Assembly: GCA_025331125.1 (NCBI GenBank)
Contig: JAOALB010000034.1
Span: forward strand, 186,001-250,000
Length of the DNA stretch: 64,000 bases
Reading direction: 5' to 3'
Source of the DNA: Mycogone perniciosa
Taxonomy: Eukaryota; Ascomycota; Sordariomycetes; Hypocreales; Hypocreaceae
Part shown: positions 11,801 to 23,647 of the stretch, in pieces
Layout: the number at the start of each line of letters is the position of its first letter
Numbering within the stretch: the stretch's first letter is position 1
Translations under genes and position numbers: made by a program
The notes under the pieces: generated by a model
Seen by the model: only the letters and a program-made list of their open reading frames with translations
What the model was told of the DNA's origin: nothing
The model's database searches: none

Positions 11801-13874
11801 GCTTCTGAACACTCCTCTTGACACGGCGACCGCTGTGGAACTTTGCAAGTATTTTTCAACAAACACTTTGCCACCAAATGCAGATGAGACCGGACATCCG
11901 GCCCGTCACAATTCTGATTCAAAATCTAACAAGCCTGAAGGCCGGTCGACTCGACAGGGATATCTTACGAAGAAGGGCAAGAATTTTGGTGGCTGGAAGT
12001 CAAGATTCTTTGTCCTTGATGGGCCTCATCTCAAATACTATGAAACTCCTGGTGGCGCTCATCTAGGAACAATAAAGCTCCAGCACGCCCATATCGGCAA
12101 ACAGTCTCACAACAGTGATATTAACTCACCGGCGCCTCAAGCTAACGACGGAGAATTGGACGGTCAATATCGCCACGCTTTCCTCATTCTCGAGCCCAAG
12201 AAGAAGGATTCCAGCAGCCACGTCAAACACGTTTTGTGTGCGGAAAGTGACAAAGAACGAGATCTCTGGGTGGAGAGTCTGCTCCAATGGATCTACTATC
12301 GAGACCCTGACGAGGGGTTACCTAGCGCCAAGTCAAATGGACACGATCGTTCTGGAGAGCAGTTGACCGGTGGAGGTAAATCTAAAAAATCTAAATCACA
12401 TCAGACCACTGACTCAGACACGTTAATCGGCGTGAGATATGACACCACCCATGCAGGAGACGCGCCCCAAAGAGAGCCTGGGGGTCGACCCAAGACTGCA
12501 GGAGGTCATTCTGAGCATCATGGAAGTGGAGACTTTCATCCGAAGATTATTTCAGGGCCGAAAGATCCCCAAATCATTTCAGATGCTGCTGCATGGGGAA
12601 ACAGGACGGGCCTTGCACCCACGTACGATGAGAAGAAGCAAAGAAAGAGGAGTTTCTTTGGGTTTGGCCCCAAAGCGCGTACCTCATCAGATGGCCAAGA
12701 GTCAATGTTTGGGGGAAGTGAGAGTGGATTTAGTGCTACACCACCTCAAGGCGCATATCATGGCCCAGTACGCGCTGTGTTTGGCGCACCTTTGGGCGAA
12801 GCTGTCCGATACAATCCACCAGTGGATGTCAACGTCCCACTTCCTTCTGTGGTATATCGTTGCATCCAGTATCTGGAATCCCAAAACGCAGTCCTCGAGG
12901 AGGGCATCTTTCGACTTAGTGGCTCGAATGTGGTCATTAAGCAGCTTCGGGAACGTTTCAACATAGAAAGTGATGTTAACCTGGTTACGGACGAGCAGTA
13001 TTATGATATCCATGCGGTGGCGTCCTTGCTGAAGCTTTACCTCCGAGAGCTTCCCACGACCATCCTAACAAGGGATCTTCATCTCGAATTTTTGGCAACA
13101 ACTGAAATGACGGATCGGACTGAAAAGATGGCTGCTCTGAGCGAGCTTGTGCAGAAACTCCCCCAGGCGAATGCAACTTTGCTCAAGTATCTGATTTCGT
13201 TTCTGATCAGGATCATTAACAATGCGGATATCAACAAAATGACAGTTCGCAATGTTGGAATAGTCTTCTCGCCAACACTCAACATCCCGGCACCGGTATT
13301 TGCTATATTCCTTCAGAACTATGAAGCTATATTTGGAATCGACCCTGAAGAGTATGAGCTTCCATCTCCGACATCTGAACCAGAAGTCCAAGGTCGACCC
13401 GAGTCAACGCCCCGCTTCGAACCGCCAGGTCGTCCATCAACATCATCGGGTAGCGCTTCGCCTCATCAGCAGATGTGGACAGAGTCCATGCGAGACCATT
13501 CAAGATTGACTCCGACGCCCCCACTTCTGATGAATCTGAACACTGCTCGAGGGTCACCAACACCGTCCGGGGCATCTCGCCAGAGCTACGAGCCGTCCTA
13601 TCTGCTTTTTCAAGGTCCTAGGACACCTGTCCCATCCCAGCCGGCTTATGAGCCGGGGTATGGCGCAGGATATGAGGGACAAAGCCCTCAGTCGGCTCAT
13701 CGGGCTAGCCCTGGGTACGACCGATCTCAATACCAAACAGAAGAGTCAAACAGCAGTGCTCCGGCACATGACCAAGCCAAACGTCGCGAAAGCACTATTC
13801 TGTTGGGTGGCACCCCAAGCTCCCAGCCGCAGCAAGGATCAAAGAGTCGCTTGCGCGAAGAAGCGCATTTTTGA
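8835..13874 (+). CDS. Bem3-like Rho GTPase-activating protein (PX-PH-RhoGAP), 1488 aa
   Basis: Exons 8835-9037, 9506-9733 and 9839-13874 join in frame (MPQPGSPHDHASPD... through GRAPTRSSRPS... and ESPRLNFPIAPN). An N-terminal Ser/Pro-rich region and a short coiled coil (around QNSQLWRLVDKQRA) precede a PX domain (about residues 718-825), a PH domain (about 848-962, starting GYLTKKGKNFGGWKSRFF) and a RhoGAP domain (about 1123-1305). The RhoGAP domain has the arginine finger in EEGIFRLSGS, at R1169. This order is that of yeast Bem3, which stimulates GTP hydrolysis by Cdc42 at the polarised cortex, with PX and PH binding phosphoinositides. The C-terminal ~180 residues are low-complexity. Intron 1 is unusually long for this window (468 bp) and carries a GTAC-joint element. 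The start is supported by frame continuity; a longer or additional upstream exon cannot be excluded. Confidence 0.92.
9255..9264. repeat. TACGGAGTAC element inside an intron
   Basis: One unit of the dispersed family lies within the proposed first intron (9038-9505) of the RhoGAP gene, preceded by TAGTACTAC. It is the only complete copy I found inside a transcribed gene body. Confidence 0.8.
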
Positions 13875-14952
13875 ACTTCATAATACCTGTCGGATAAAAT
13901 TCGAATCAACCCAATCATCTTTTCGTTCATGACACACTGCCCCCTTCACTGCTAGCGATGATACCATGTTGATTTACATTTCTTCTTTTTTCCTTTCGTC
14001 ATGTTCATAAATATACGGGGCTTATTCATTTGGTTGCATGTGCTTGGGGTTATTTTCTTTTTCGGGAGTGAGAGATGTAAAGCACATGTCTGGATATTGC
14101 ATGCCCCTACGCCGTCGGCCCTGGGTACCCATGAGTTAGGTGTTTCGCTGAGCAAGAACATGGTGGGAAATGCGTTTGCCGAATTGCTTCTGGTGTGAGG
14201 ACATTGTATATGACTTGGGAAACGGTCTCGGAGTTAAGCTGAGATGTTGGGGCGGCTAGGTCATTGTTCTCGAAGGCGGAAGAGCCGGTTTGGGATGCTC
14301 ACCGCGGCGTTTCTCATCAAAAATGACTTTAATAGGTGGACAACTGCTGATTCTGGTGATGGTAGGTGCTATGAGATCGGAGAGATGAAGCTCATGATGG
14401 ATAGTGGCTAATAAATTGTATGATATTTTTGAAGGAATCTTCGATCCCTGGTAATCAACTAGTAGTACCTATCCTATTATTGTATTCCCTCTTCGTAGTG
14501 AGTACTCCACGTGTGCACATGAACGGCGAGTCGGCGTTGAACGAGTGAATGCTCAAGCCAAGACAAGTGTGGTCGGCATCACCGGAGTTTATAGGGAATT
14601 AAAGGTCCATCAGTTGATGTAGCAAGGGGGTACGCTGCCACACGCCGCCTTCAGCCTTGGCCAGCTAGGACAATGTGACTCTTCGTGTTGCCCCAGCCCA
14701 GACAGTATGTTATAGAAATTCATCTCGAGTTTTAATACCGCTTTTGAGGTTGAGCCCATTCATTAAAGGGACGTTTTGCCCAACATTCGATTACGTAAGC
14801 TGACTGACCTCAGAAGAGTCGGCAGGTCGGTGCCACCAAAGTCGGACGTTCGGAGGCAAACACTGCCGTGAATCACTATCAACAGGGCATTGATGCTAGC
14901 ACTCGCAATTTTGTTTACCCAGGGAGATACCGCAACAAAAACGCTTCCGTTG
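13875..14952. other. Intergenic region between RhoGAP and Zn2Cys6 genes
   Basis: About 1.1 kb combining the 3'UTR of the RhoGAP gene and the promoter of the transcription-factor gene. No coding signal is seen. A degenerate element (AGTACTCCACGTG) lies near 14500, overlapping a CACGTG E-box-like hexamer. Confidence 0.5.
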
Positions 14953-17737
14953 ATGGAGCTCGATCCGCGACTTACATCTGACAGTGCTGGTGAGCACGGT
15001 GTCTCGTCCAAAACGGCTGTGCGGCCTGCGAGTTCTTCTGCGCCGCCGCCGTCGCCGTCGACTCAGCTCGCTCAGACAGCGAATCTGCCTCCTCCCCACC
15101 GCGGACAAGAGAACGCCGATACGCCGTCATCGACTACTATCGGGAGTACGAGTACACCTGGTAAATATGAGCATCACGGAGGACAGGAGGGGCTGCAACA
15201 GCAACAGCATGGCGTTGATCAGGATGGCGGCGATGCGAAGAAGGCGAGAGCCTGCGAGGCATGTCGCGGGCTGAAGGTTCGATGTGAGCCTGACCCTGTT
15301 GAGGGCGAGCCGTGCAAACGATGCCGCAAGGCGGGCCGCAATTGCGTCGTAACCATGCCGACGAGGAAACGACAAAAGAAGACGGATAGTCGGGTGTCAG
15401 AGCTGGAGAAAAAGATCGATGCCCTGACGGCGAGTTTGCAAGCCAGAGCTGCAGCACCAGGTGGCCCTCCGTTCCCGGCGACTGGGAGTGCTGCGGGACA
15501 TCGCCACGCATCGGAATCATCGGCCGGGTCTGGATATGGCCCAGGCTGGGGGGCTGGAGGCCCGAGGCCTTGGGGTGATATGGAGACGTCGCCATTAATG
15601 CAATCGGCTCCAACACCAGGTCCAGCACGGACGTCCCAGGATCACACGGATGCATATCAACCGCCCATCGTGATGGCTGGGCAGAAGAGGAAAGCGCATG
15701 AAAGCCACGGGAGTAGTAACGAAGAGCGCAAATCAGCTACGACAACCCCAGCAGCCTGGTCAGGCTTCTCCAGGCCCAATGAGGGCGACATTGTTGATCG
15801 TGGACTCATCACCATGGAGGACGCAGCTTCGTTGTTTTGCAAGTACAAGGACCACATGGTGAAACATTTGCCCGCCGTGGTTTTCCCTCCGAGCACGACT
15901 GCCATGGAGCTTCGCAAGACGAAGCCAACACTGTTCCTGGCCATCATGGCTGCGGCGACAGGCGAGGACCACTCGCTCCAGCGGGCGCTGCAGAAGGAAC
16001 TGATGCAGCTCTTCGCGGAGAAGGTCATTGTGACAGGGGAGAAGAACCTCGAGCTAGTGCAGGCGATCCACGTCGCTGTCATCTGGTATTGGCCACCAGA
16101 GCACTTTGAGGAGCTCAAGTTCTACCAGCTCATCCACATTGCGGCCGTCATGGCCATTGACATTGGCTTGGGAAGGAAGTGTATACCGAAGCGCGGGCCG
16201 CCGCCTCTGCGACACAACCCAAGGCCCGATCCGACAAGCATTGAGTGTAGGCGGACTTGGTTAACATGTTTCTTCCTGGCGCTCAACACCTCCATGTCGA
16301 TGCACCGGCCGAACCTGATCCGTTGGGCTCCCTTCATGGCGGAAAGCATAGAGATCTTGGAGACGTCACCCGAGGCCGCCCCAACAGATAAGTACTTTTG
16401 CCATCTGGTGTGGACGCATCGTCTGGCGGAGGAAGTCGGCGCGCAGTTCTCCTTGGATGATCCCTCAACCATGGTTAATATCACAGATGTGAGGACACAG
16501 TACGCTCTGAGGGCATTGGAACGAGACTTTGATAAGTATTTTGCCTCTGTTCCTAATAATATGATGCAACGTGAGTCGCCTCTTGCATTCCGCCTTCATA
16601 TTTTCTAGTTGACTTAGAATCACTAACACCGCATACATAGCATCCCTTCGACTTGGCTTCAGCACCGTCAATCTCTACATGCATGAGATGGCTCTACACA
16701 CTGAATCCTCACCTGACCAATGGCGACCGCCGTTCAATACTGATGCCCTTAAAGATGGCATTGTCAGTTCGGAGCCTCTCTCGGCATCGCATATCAACGC
16801 ACTATCGGCATGTCTAACATCCATTGACGGTATCTTTGATACCTTCCTATCGATGGATGTTCTTAGCATTCGCTGCCTCCCCGTTTTCAATTTCATGCGG
16901 GTAGCGTACGGTGTCGTCATTCTCATCAAGATGTATTTTTCTGCGTCGAGTCCAGACTCGGAAATGGGCAACGTCATTAACAAGGACAACATGCGCGTTG
17001 AGTACTATCTTGAGGCACTACTTGAAAAATTCCGTGCTACAGCTGCTGACAACAAATGCCGTCCCGCGACCAAGTTTTTGGTGGTTCTTGCGATGCTGCG
17101 GAGCTGGTTTTTCAAGCAGGGAAAGGGAGGAGGAAGGGATTCGGGTTCCGCAGGACCTGATGCTACTCTTGGTGAAGGGGCTTCCTCTTCATCCCACCAG
17201 ATGCGCCATCAATCTCAGGGTGGTTCGCAACCGCAGCAACAAGAACAACAGCTGCCTCAGCAACCGACAGCCAATACTCCCCTCCAGCTCCTTTCCGAGG
17301 TAGCTACAGGTCGAGATTCGAACAACCGCCGCCTCATATTTGGCACGCGTCATGTTTCTCAGCCCTTCTTCCACGACAGCGTCTCATTCACCGACACGCC
17401 ACCCCCTGGGCCTGCATCGACCTGCCCCTTACCCCAGATTCCAGGAGGCCCATCATCAGCCTCTGGTTCAGCCTCAGGTCCCGCCACGGACCTGGACCCC
17501 GCCATGGCGCCGGCGTTCCAATCGTGGATGTCGTCTACTGCTGCTGGTACCCAGGCGATGCCTCTAGACCTGGACATGGGCGTCATGCCTTCCGATTTCG
17601 ACTTCGAGGGCCTAGGCATGACCGTCGCAGATTCACAGGACGTTTATGAGAACGGCGCTAGGATAGTCATGAACGAACCGTGGTTCTCGTCCGCTTTTCA
17701 GGGGCTACTCCCTGATCCGAATCTCTTTCCCTTCTGA
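14953..17737 (+). CDS. Zn2Cys6 transcription factor with fungal-specific TF domain (possibly War1-like), 904 aa
   Basis: Two exons, 14953-16570 and 16641-17737, with a GTGAGT donor. The chosen start is MELDPRLTSDSAGEHG at 14953; an in-frame ATG at 14893 would add 20 hydrophobic residues that look like leader sequence. The binuclear zinc cluster has cysteines at 101, 104, 111, 121, 124 and 131 (C-x2-C-x6-C-x9-C-x2-C-x6-C), followed by a basic stretch and a dimerisation coil (SRVSELEKKIDALTASLQ). The middle homology region (about 280-700) is the fungal-specific TF domain type. A Gln-rich patch and a Ser/Pro/Gly-rich acidic end, probably activating, close the protein. The zinc cluster and linker resemble the group annotated as War1 (weak-acid response) in aspergilli. 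That assignment is from memory and should be treated as tentative; DNA binding as a nuclear regulator is secure. Confidence 0.9.
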
Positions 17738-18834
17738 TGGGAAGCATGGGCTATGGCATCGGAGTTGGGTGTAACTTTTTGCATGCATTTCCTGACTTGG
17801 AGCATAGAGTATACCTACTGCAACGGGATCTTGTCTTGTTTTTTTGTCGAGATACTAATACCAACATGGCCAAATAGGAAAACGCACCGTCATTTACTTG
17901 TATGATAATAGGGCATAATGTACAGAGTACGGTATATACTACCTGGAGCTTTTCTACCACGAAACTCTCGACGACGATGGCAAGGTGTTTAGGTTGGCAT
18001 TGTCATGTATTGGCTCCATTATGACCCGGATGGTTCGGTTTCATCAGTCGTGACACGTTGAACTCTAGAATGTGGTTCCATTCACTTTCCTCTACCTATC
18101 AATCTTCCCAGCCTCGAATGGAACAGGCCATCAAGCGCATGTCCTTTCCGCGCAGAAACCGCCGACGCCAGCAGATCATAATCTGGACAATGAATCAAAT
18201 CCACCACTGCACATGCCGTGCAGAATCACTCTCTGACCCCGCTTCCTCATGCTCACACGTACTCCTACACACAATAAATGATGATACAACATGACCATCG
18301 GGTCCTATAAGCAAATTCTGCATTCCAGACCAGGCCAACAAAGCGACGAACCAAATAGCAAACCCCTCACTCTCCATTATTGCCGCTTCCTGTAAAAGCC
18401 CGGGTTTCCTCAGTTTTGGTTGTATATTTCTTGAGCCATGTTTCCTGTGGCTATTTTCCTTTCATTTCGTTTCGTTTCGTATCCCAGCCGACCCGAGTAT
18501 TTCACAATATACTCATTTCGTCAGTCGTACCCCAGTAACCTCCAAAAAGCCGTACAGAACATGTAAGTAGTTGACGTGACGGAAGAACTATCAGTCATCG
18601 TTTATGTCGCCAGAAGATGAAAACAAAAATTGAAAGAGGATATGGTAAAAGAGGAAAATGCTAGATAACAATAAAAAAATGTCTCAAACTCATCAAGCAG
18701 TCTTGGAGACTGTAGGCGAATGTTGGAAAGCCATCAGGACATCAAGACCACCGGCAATGGGTCAAGCAGTGGCTTGACGGATTGGTGGCAGCCACAACCA
18801 TTATTCCTGAAAAGTAAAATCAAGAGGAAGCTGC
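17738..18834. other. Convergent intergenic region
   Basis: 1.1 kb between the 3' ends of the transcription-factor gene and the serine-rich protein gene. It should hold both 3'UTRs. A TTTCG pentanucleotide microsatellite lies at about 18460-18480. No gene is supported. Confidence 0.5.
18460..18480. repeat. TTTCG/TTTCA pentanucleotide microsatellite
   Basis: About four tandem copies of TTTCG (first copy TTTCA) in the 3' intergenic region. Confidence 0.85.
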
Positions 18835-19731
18835 TCAGTCCATGTAAAAATCACCCTTGAGAATTCTCTCCTGGAAAGCATCTGGCTTGGGCCGCTCTTG
18901 GTGCTTGGGCTTGACAGAGGATGCCTGAGTGGGAGGCTGGGGCATATCAGAGACGGATCTGGCACGGTCATGCTGAACGCTGGCTCTTGGTGGAGAGCTG
19001 GAACCGGTAGTGGTAGAAGGGAAAGAGAAAGAAGGGCGTGCGCCGGTAACGGAGCTCTCGGCTCGGGACCTAAGCTGCTCGGACCAGTTGAAGCCGAACT
19101 GGTCTGCGCGAGAAGAGAGATTGTCAGAAGAGACTCTTGGATGCTTGATGTGGCTTGCCTGTGGGAAAGAAGAAGCAGAGTGGTTGAGGCTGGCTCGACG
19201 TCCGGCTGCAGACAAAGCAGCAGAGATGGAAGAGCCCTGTGCCTGCGAAAGTGACGGAGACTGCGGTGGAAGCCGCTGTGTCTTGTGGCCACTATGACTG
19301 CGTCCGTGTGATGGCGGAGGAGATGCATTACCATTACCAGGGCTCGCGCCTTGGCGGTAGCCTCTCATGGCTGGACCGCCGCCGAAGCTCATATGACGGA
19401 CAAAAGGTGTATTAGGGGCGGTTCTAGAGCCAGCAAAGGGTCCGTCCTCGTCCTCAATAGCATTCTCATCAATAGAATCAGAATTTGTGGACATGCTGCC
19501 GCGTCGCATGAAGGAAGTTGTATTTGTTGTAGGCGATGTGCCAGATAAGCCGATTGTAGTGATGGACAGGCGTCGTCCCCGAGGTTCGTTGCCAGTGGCG
19601 CTGGGAAATGGAGGCCCAGTAGAGGCAGTCGGAGCGCCTCGCTGGAAGAGGTTGGACAAGGCCGCTTGGGTGATTGAGCTGCGGCGGTGGCCAGAGCCGG
19701 CGCCATTGGGAGGAGAGACCTCAGACGACAT
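18835..19731 (-). CDS. Conserved fungal Ser/Pro-rich protein of unknown function, 298 aa
   Basis: A single-exon frame. The start is taken as MSSEVSPPNGAGSGHRRSS at 19731; upstream in-frame sequence is Leu/Ser-rich and encoded by a pyrimidine tract, so it looks like leader. The protein is Ser/Pro/Gly-rich and mostly disordered. Islands that look conserved are SSITQAALSNLFQRG near the N terminus, GRRLSITTIGLSG, an acidic patch (DENAIEDEDG), RTAPNTPFVRHMSFGG, and a C-terminal AFQERILKGDFYMD. Many RRxS/RxxS sites suggest phosphorylation by basophilic kinases such as PKA. I recall similar proteins with the same end in other Eurotiomycetes but no assigned function. The long CT-rich promoter tract upstream is typical of strongly expressed fungal genes. 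Confidence 0.8.
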   Translation of the reverse strand: MSSEVSPPNGAGSGHRRSSITQAALSNLFQRGAPTASTGPPFPSATGNEPRGRRLSITTIGLSGTSPTTNTTSFMRRGSMSTNSDSIDENAIEDEDGPFAGSRTAPNTPFVRHMSFGGGPAMRGYRQGASPGNGNASPPPSHGRSHSGHKTQRLPPQSPSLSQAQGSSISAALSAAGRRASLNHSASSFPQASHIKHPRVSSDNLSSRADQFGFNWSEQLRSRAESSVTGARPSFSFPSTTTGSSSPPRASVQHDRARSVSDMPQPPTQASSVKPKHQERPKPDAFQERILKGDFYMD

Positions 19732-19887
19732 GATGGGAGTAGAAGTGGAGAGAGTCGAGAGACGACAGGTCGGGACGGACGAGACGGAAAGCTGGCTCTG
19801 ACGGGCGATTTGCTGGATACTGGAGGTTGTGTGCGGGGGGTTGCTCGTCGATCGGTTGATTGCTAATAGAATGGATGAAGAGAAGTA

Positions 19888-19968
19888 CAGAGAAGAGAAG
19901 GTAGAGGGAAGAAGTAGAAGTAGAGGGAAGAAGAGAGAGAGAGAGAAGAGAGGAGAGAGGAGGGGGGC
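19888..19968 (-). promoter_or_regulatory. CT-rich promoter/leader tract
   Basis: Read on the minus strand, this is an almost pure pyrimidine stretch with CTCTCT and CTTCTTCC runs. It lies about 160-240 bp upstream of the 298-aa protein start. Such CT-rich blocks typically sit just before transcription starts in filamentous fungi. The role is inferred. Confidence 0.55.
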
Positions 19969-20057
19969 GTGGGTGCCTGAGGCGGCACGTGTGTGTTTAG
20001 AGGAGATACGCAGTCCGGCAAGTATCACAGTGAGCTGGCGCTTCTATGGTGGACGAC

Positions 20058-20068
20058 GTACGGAGTAC
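20058..20068. repeat. GTACGGAGTAC element upstream of the 298-aa gene
   Basis: A single complete unit, about 330 bp upstream of the start codon of the serine-rich protein gene. Confidence 0.85.
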
Positions 20069-21004
20069 CGTTGGGCAGTAGAAAAAGGGAAAGCGCTGAT
20101 GGAAGGTCGCAGCAGGCAGACCGGAGTTTAAAAAGGCACGAGAGGAACGGGTTGTAGGCGAAGGTGAAGAGATGTGGGATGAGATGGTGTGTGGTGGTGT
20201 GAGAAGTATAAGAAGTGGTGTGTGTAGTGGCCAGTTGCGTAATGCTCAGAGAACAGGGAGGGGGGGTGACCGGATTGATGTTTTGGCGAGACCGAAGATT
20301 CAGGGTCCGACTACGGAGGTACCTACAAGAAGCACGAGAGACATGCAACCTAATACGAACAGGGAACAACGCGCTGAAATGATATGATAAAGGAAGAGAG
20401 AAAACGACACGGATTCAAGAAGAGAAGACGAAGGCGGGCATTGATTGGGAGAGAAGACGAAAGAACGAGGAGGGCGGGTGTGGTGTGTGCAGCCTGTCCG
20501 TTCGTTGTGCCTGGTACTGACACGACGCTTTCATCAAGAAGCTAGTCAAGCTAGGTATATAGATACGATTGATGAATGGATATGAAGCACACATGGCTGG
20601 ATAAGATGAACACATTCGTACATCCACGCCCGTACTATTATTCAAGGCACGACGAGTATACATACTGCCGATCAACTCTATAAAAAGGGGTCCCCCCCAC
20701 AAAGACGCGGGGAAGAAGAGACAGGTCCTTATCTGTGACGAGGGGATCGCCCCTTTGGTTGGTTTTGAATATAATTGCACCTTTTAGTCTGCATGCCATT
20801 GGGCAGAGGAGTGCAGAAGAATGTGAATGGCCAACAGACGCAGTTGAAAGACAAGCCATACTCGTAACTGAGAGCACACCCAAACAGTGACGTCTTCGCC
20901 GCGATCGGTGGGTCGACGGGCCAGCAAGCAAGCTCCCGATCTGAGATTGCGAATCTGATTGGGCCGGTGGATGAAATTATGGAGACCCGCGGGTTTGTGG
21001 GGGA

Positions 21005-21058
21005 GTACGTACCTACTACCATGTACGGAGCACTACTTTGGTAGTGCTGGGTACGTAC
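21005..21058. repeat. Nested inverted repeat with hairpin potential
   Basis: Outer arms GTACGTACC (21005-21013) and GGTACGTAC (21050-21058) are exact reverse complements. Inner arms AGCACTAC (21029-21036) and GTAGTGCT (21041-21048) are also exact, with a four-base TTTG loop. The spacer contains a TACGGAG element. The whole could fold as a cruciform or RNA hairpin. Confidence 0.8.
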
Positions 21059-22264
21059 GAGTAGTAGTACTAAGGTAGTATCAAGCCTTGACTCGAGGAA
21101 TTGCACGAAGAAAGTACTTTGTCCTCCTCCGTATTCACAACAGTAGGAGTAGTTATATTGCCTCGTGTTATTGTTTCTGGTGGGTTCCAGTGCTAAGAGT
21201 ATAGGTCAACACATCAGTTCATTAATTCATTCATTATTAGTGCTTATGTGCTGTCTGCAACCCTCGTGCTCTCTCTTCAATTGATTCGCAAATCAAACAT
21301 TCACGCCCCAATGCGGGGAGAAAAGGTGGGTGGTGTGGATATTCAATGGTCGGTGCTCACTAGCCGTGATGGTCCTGGCCAAGGAATGCACTGACTGTCC
21401 TCGGCATGTATTGTATGCATATCGAGTTGATATCCGTCTACTCATAGGAGCTCACTCCCCATGTGACAACCACCTCTATTCATTCATTCATACGAAGTAC
21501 TCCATAGAGAAGTCGCCAATCAAAGGCTCGTACATGCATGTATGCATGCAAGCACAACATGGCGTTATTCGCACGCGCGCTCCAAGACACTACTATATAC
21601 CTTACCTAGGTACCTACCTATATACGAAGTAGTAGGTATTAGTACCAAGTACGAGCACAAATGGAACCTGACCGACTGATAACCATGCAGGCCATCATCA
21701 TTCGCTGATAACGCAACCTTCGAACCGCATCACTGACATCAGGCAATAAGCTTTGATAGCTCTGGCATTACCGAATCTCATTCGGTAATCACGCATGGTT
21801 GGTGCGCGCTCCTTCTTGCGGGGTCTTGGAGACGTACTCCGTACTACCTAGGTACTACTAAGGTTACTTACTATGTATTATCTACGGAGCATCCTCCGCC
21901 CCTTTTCCGCCAACATACTCGTACGTGTACCTCATCAACTCCAGCATCCATAGCTCCAATCACTGAGAGTCTAAATACAAGCAGCGCCGAACTAAATGGA
22001 ACCGGCAACGGCCCGCCGCCAATCAGCGCTCGATCAAAACGACGCCACCAAAAGTGCCAGCATCTCGCAAGTTGCGGGGTAGTCCTAGCTGGCTGGCTTG
22101 GGAACCTTGCGCCTTGCAGGGCTACAGAGACGAGCGGAGGCGATGGTCCTGATGTGCCGATGAGAAGAGGAAGTGTGTGTGTCGTGATCTTCCTTCCAGA
22201 GGATCATCGCCTTGATACGAGTAGATAGCGCCCGCAAAGCTACCTCAATGCCACGCGCCATAAC

Positions 22265-22294
22265 TACGGAGTACAGGTACGGAGTACTCCGTAC
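22265..22294. repeat. GTAC-joint elements including an 18-bp palindrome
   Basis: TACGGAGTAC at 22265-22274 is followed two bases later by GTACGGAGTACTCCGTAC at 22277-22294, a perfect palindrome with three GTAC joints. Confidence 0.9.
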
Positions 22295-23647
22295 AGTTGA
22301 CAGAACGTGCTGGTGCTGGTGCTGGCTGCGTGCAAGATATCACTGTCGTATGCTATCGACATTTCCAAGCATGACCTTGCGCATGCATACGCGCGCTTAC
22401 CATTCGCACAGAGTCTAGACCTCGTCAGAACCTGTTCTCGAAATAGCAGTTGCTTCGGAGATATGCAGGCCTGCCCGAATCTTCCCACTTCCTGTGGTGG
22501 CCAAACCATTCATCATCTCGTTCAGTTCACCGGTCACTAGCCACCAAGAGGCGCCGCCTCCAATCAGGGTTTGGACCGGCCCCGTTGCGTTCCATCGAAA
22601 TAGAACCACGCTGTCAAGATCCCAAGAGACGACTAGCGACCTGGAAAGGGGGACTGCTTGTCACTTGTAGGCCATCATAGGTCATCCTAGTACGGAGTCG
22701 TACCATCAAAGATCTGGCGATTCCACGAACCGTCGGATATACCAACATCAACCGTCAAGATGTAGCGGTCAGCTAAATGTACTCTTTTCTTTTGTGCTCG
22801 ACGACCACTGGCTGGCGAGTCCTGAAACTTGCTGGCGCTCCCCCATTGATTTATAGGGGTAAAGCTTAACGAGAATAGTAGTTGCGTTTCCAATCGATGC
22901 TCCTCGCTGACAGGCTGCCCCTGGAACATGCTGCCGTTATCGTATCATGTATGCATACTCCATACTTCGTACACCGCATCCGTTGTTTCTTATACAATGT
23001 GATGGTGGCATCCTCTTCCACTGCCGACGCAGCAAACCTCACCGTCTCATACCTATTCGCCAAGGGTCTGTGTTAGGTAGCCCTCGCACCGTTGGATAGC
23101 TGGACGCTGCCGCTCAAGCTCAGCTAAGCCGCCATCTCGTCATGCTGGCCGGCAGTTTTGGCTCTCATTTGCAGAATGTTCCTATTTCCACTAGCTGACA
23201 TGCTGCCTTTGTCATTCTGCTGACGTCTGCGTCGCTCCAGTAATTGGACATGCAGCACTTCCATTTCCATGTACTGAGCTTGGCTGGGGATTTGAGACTC
23301 TCTTGACGCCATTGGAACCTCTCGGGAGATACCTACGAGTAGCTAATAGGTACTGCTGGTTGGTGGTGGCAACAGCCACAACAGCCGATCAAGACCGGCC
23401 GCTATGGCTGGGAAGAGATTGCGACTTAAGACCATGTTGTTAGTGGTGATGGTCATGGTAGTACTCTGTGATTTGTCCAAGCTGGCAATAAGACATGAAA
23501 CGACTGTGGTCGCATATTAAACAAGGTTCACGCAAGGACCCTGAAACAAGATCGTCATTCGATTTCGATTTAGGAACATTTTGGGATTGTGAAATCGCAA
23601 TAGTACTTCGTGCCTAGTATTAATTTGCGTTCATCAGTCGTTACGCT

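Larger units (their letters stand above)
19732..23647. other. 3.9 kb region without a recognised gene
   Basis: Apart from the promoter of the 298-aa protein gene at its left end, I see no open frame with protein-like composition or motif on either strand. It is rich in GTAC-joint elements (20058-20068, 21005-21080, 21834-21860, 22265-22294, 22691-22703), TACCTAGGTA palindromes and a nested inverted repeat. It may hold a decayed mobile element, a lineage-specific RNA, or simply spacer. Confidence 0.5.
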
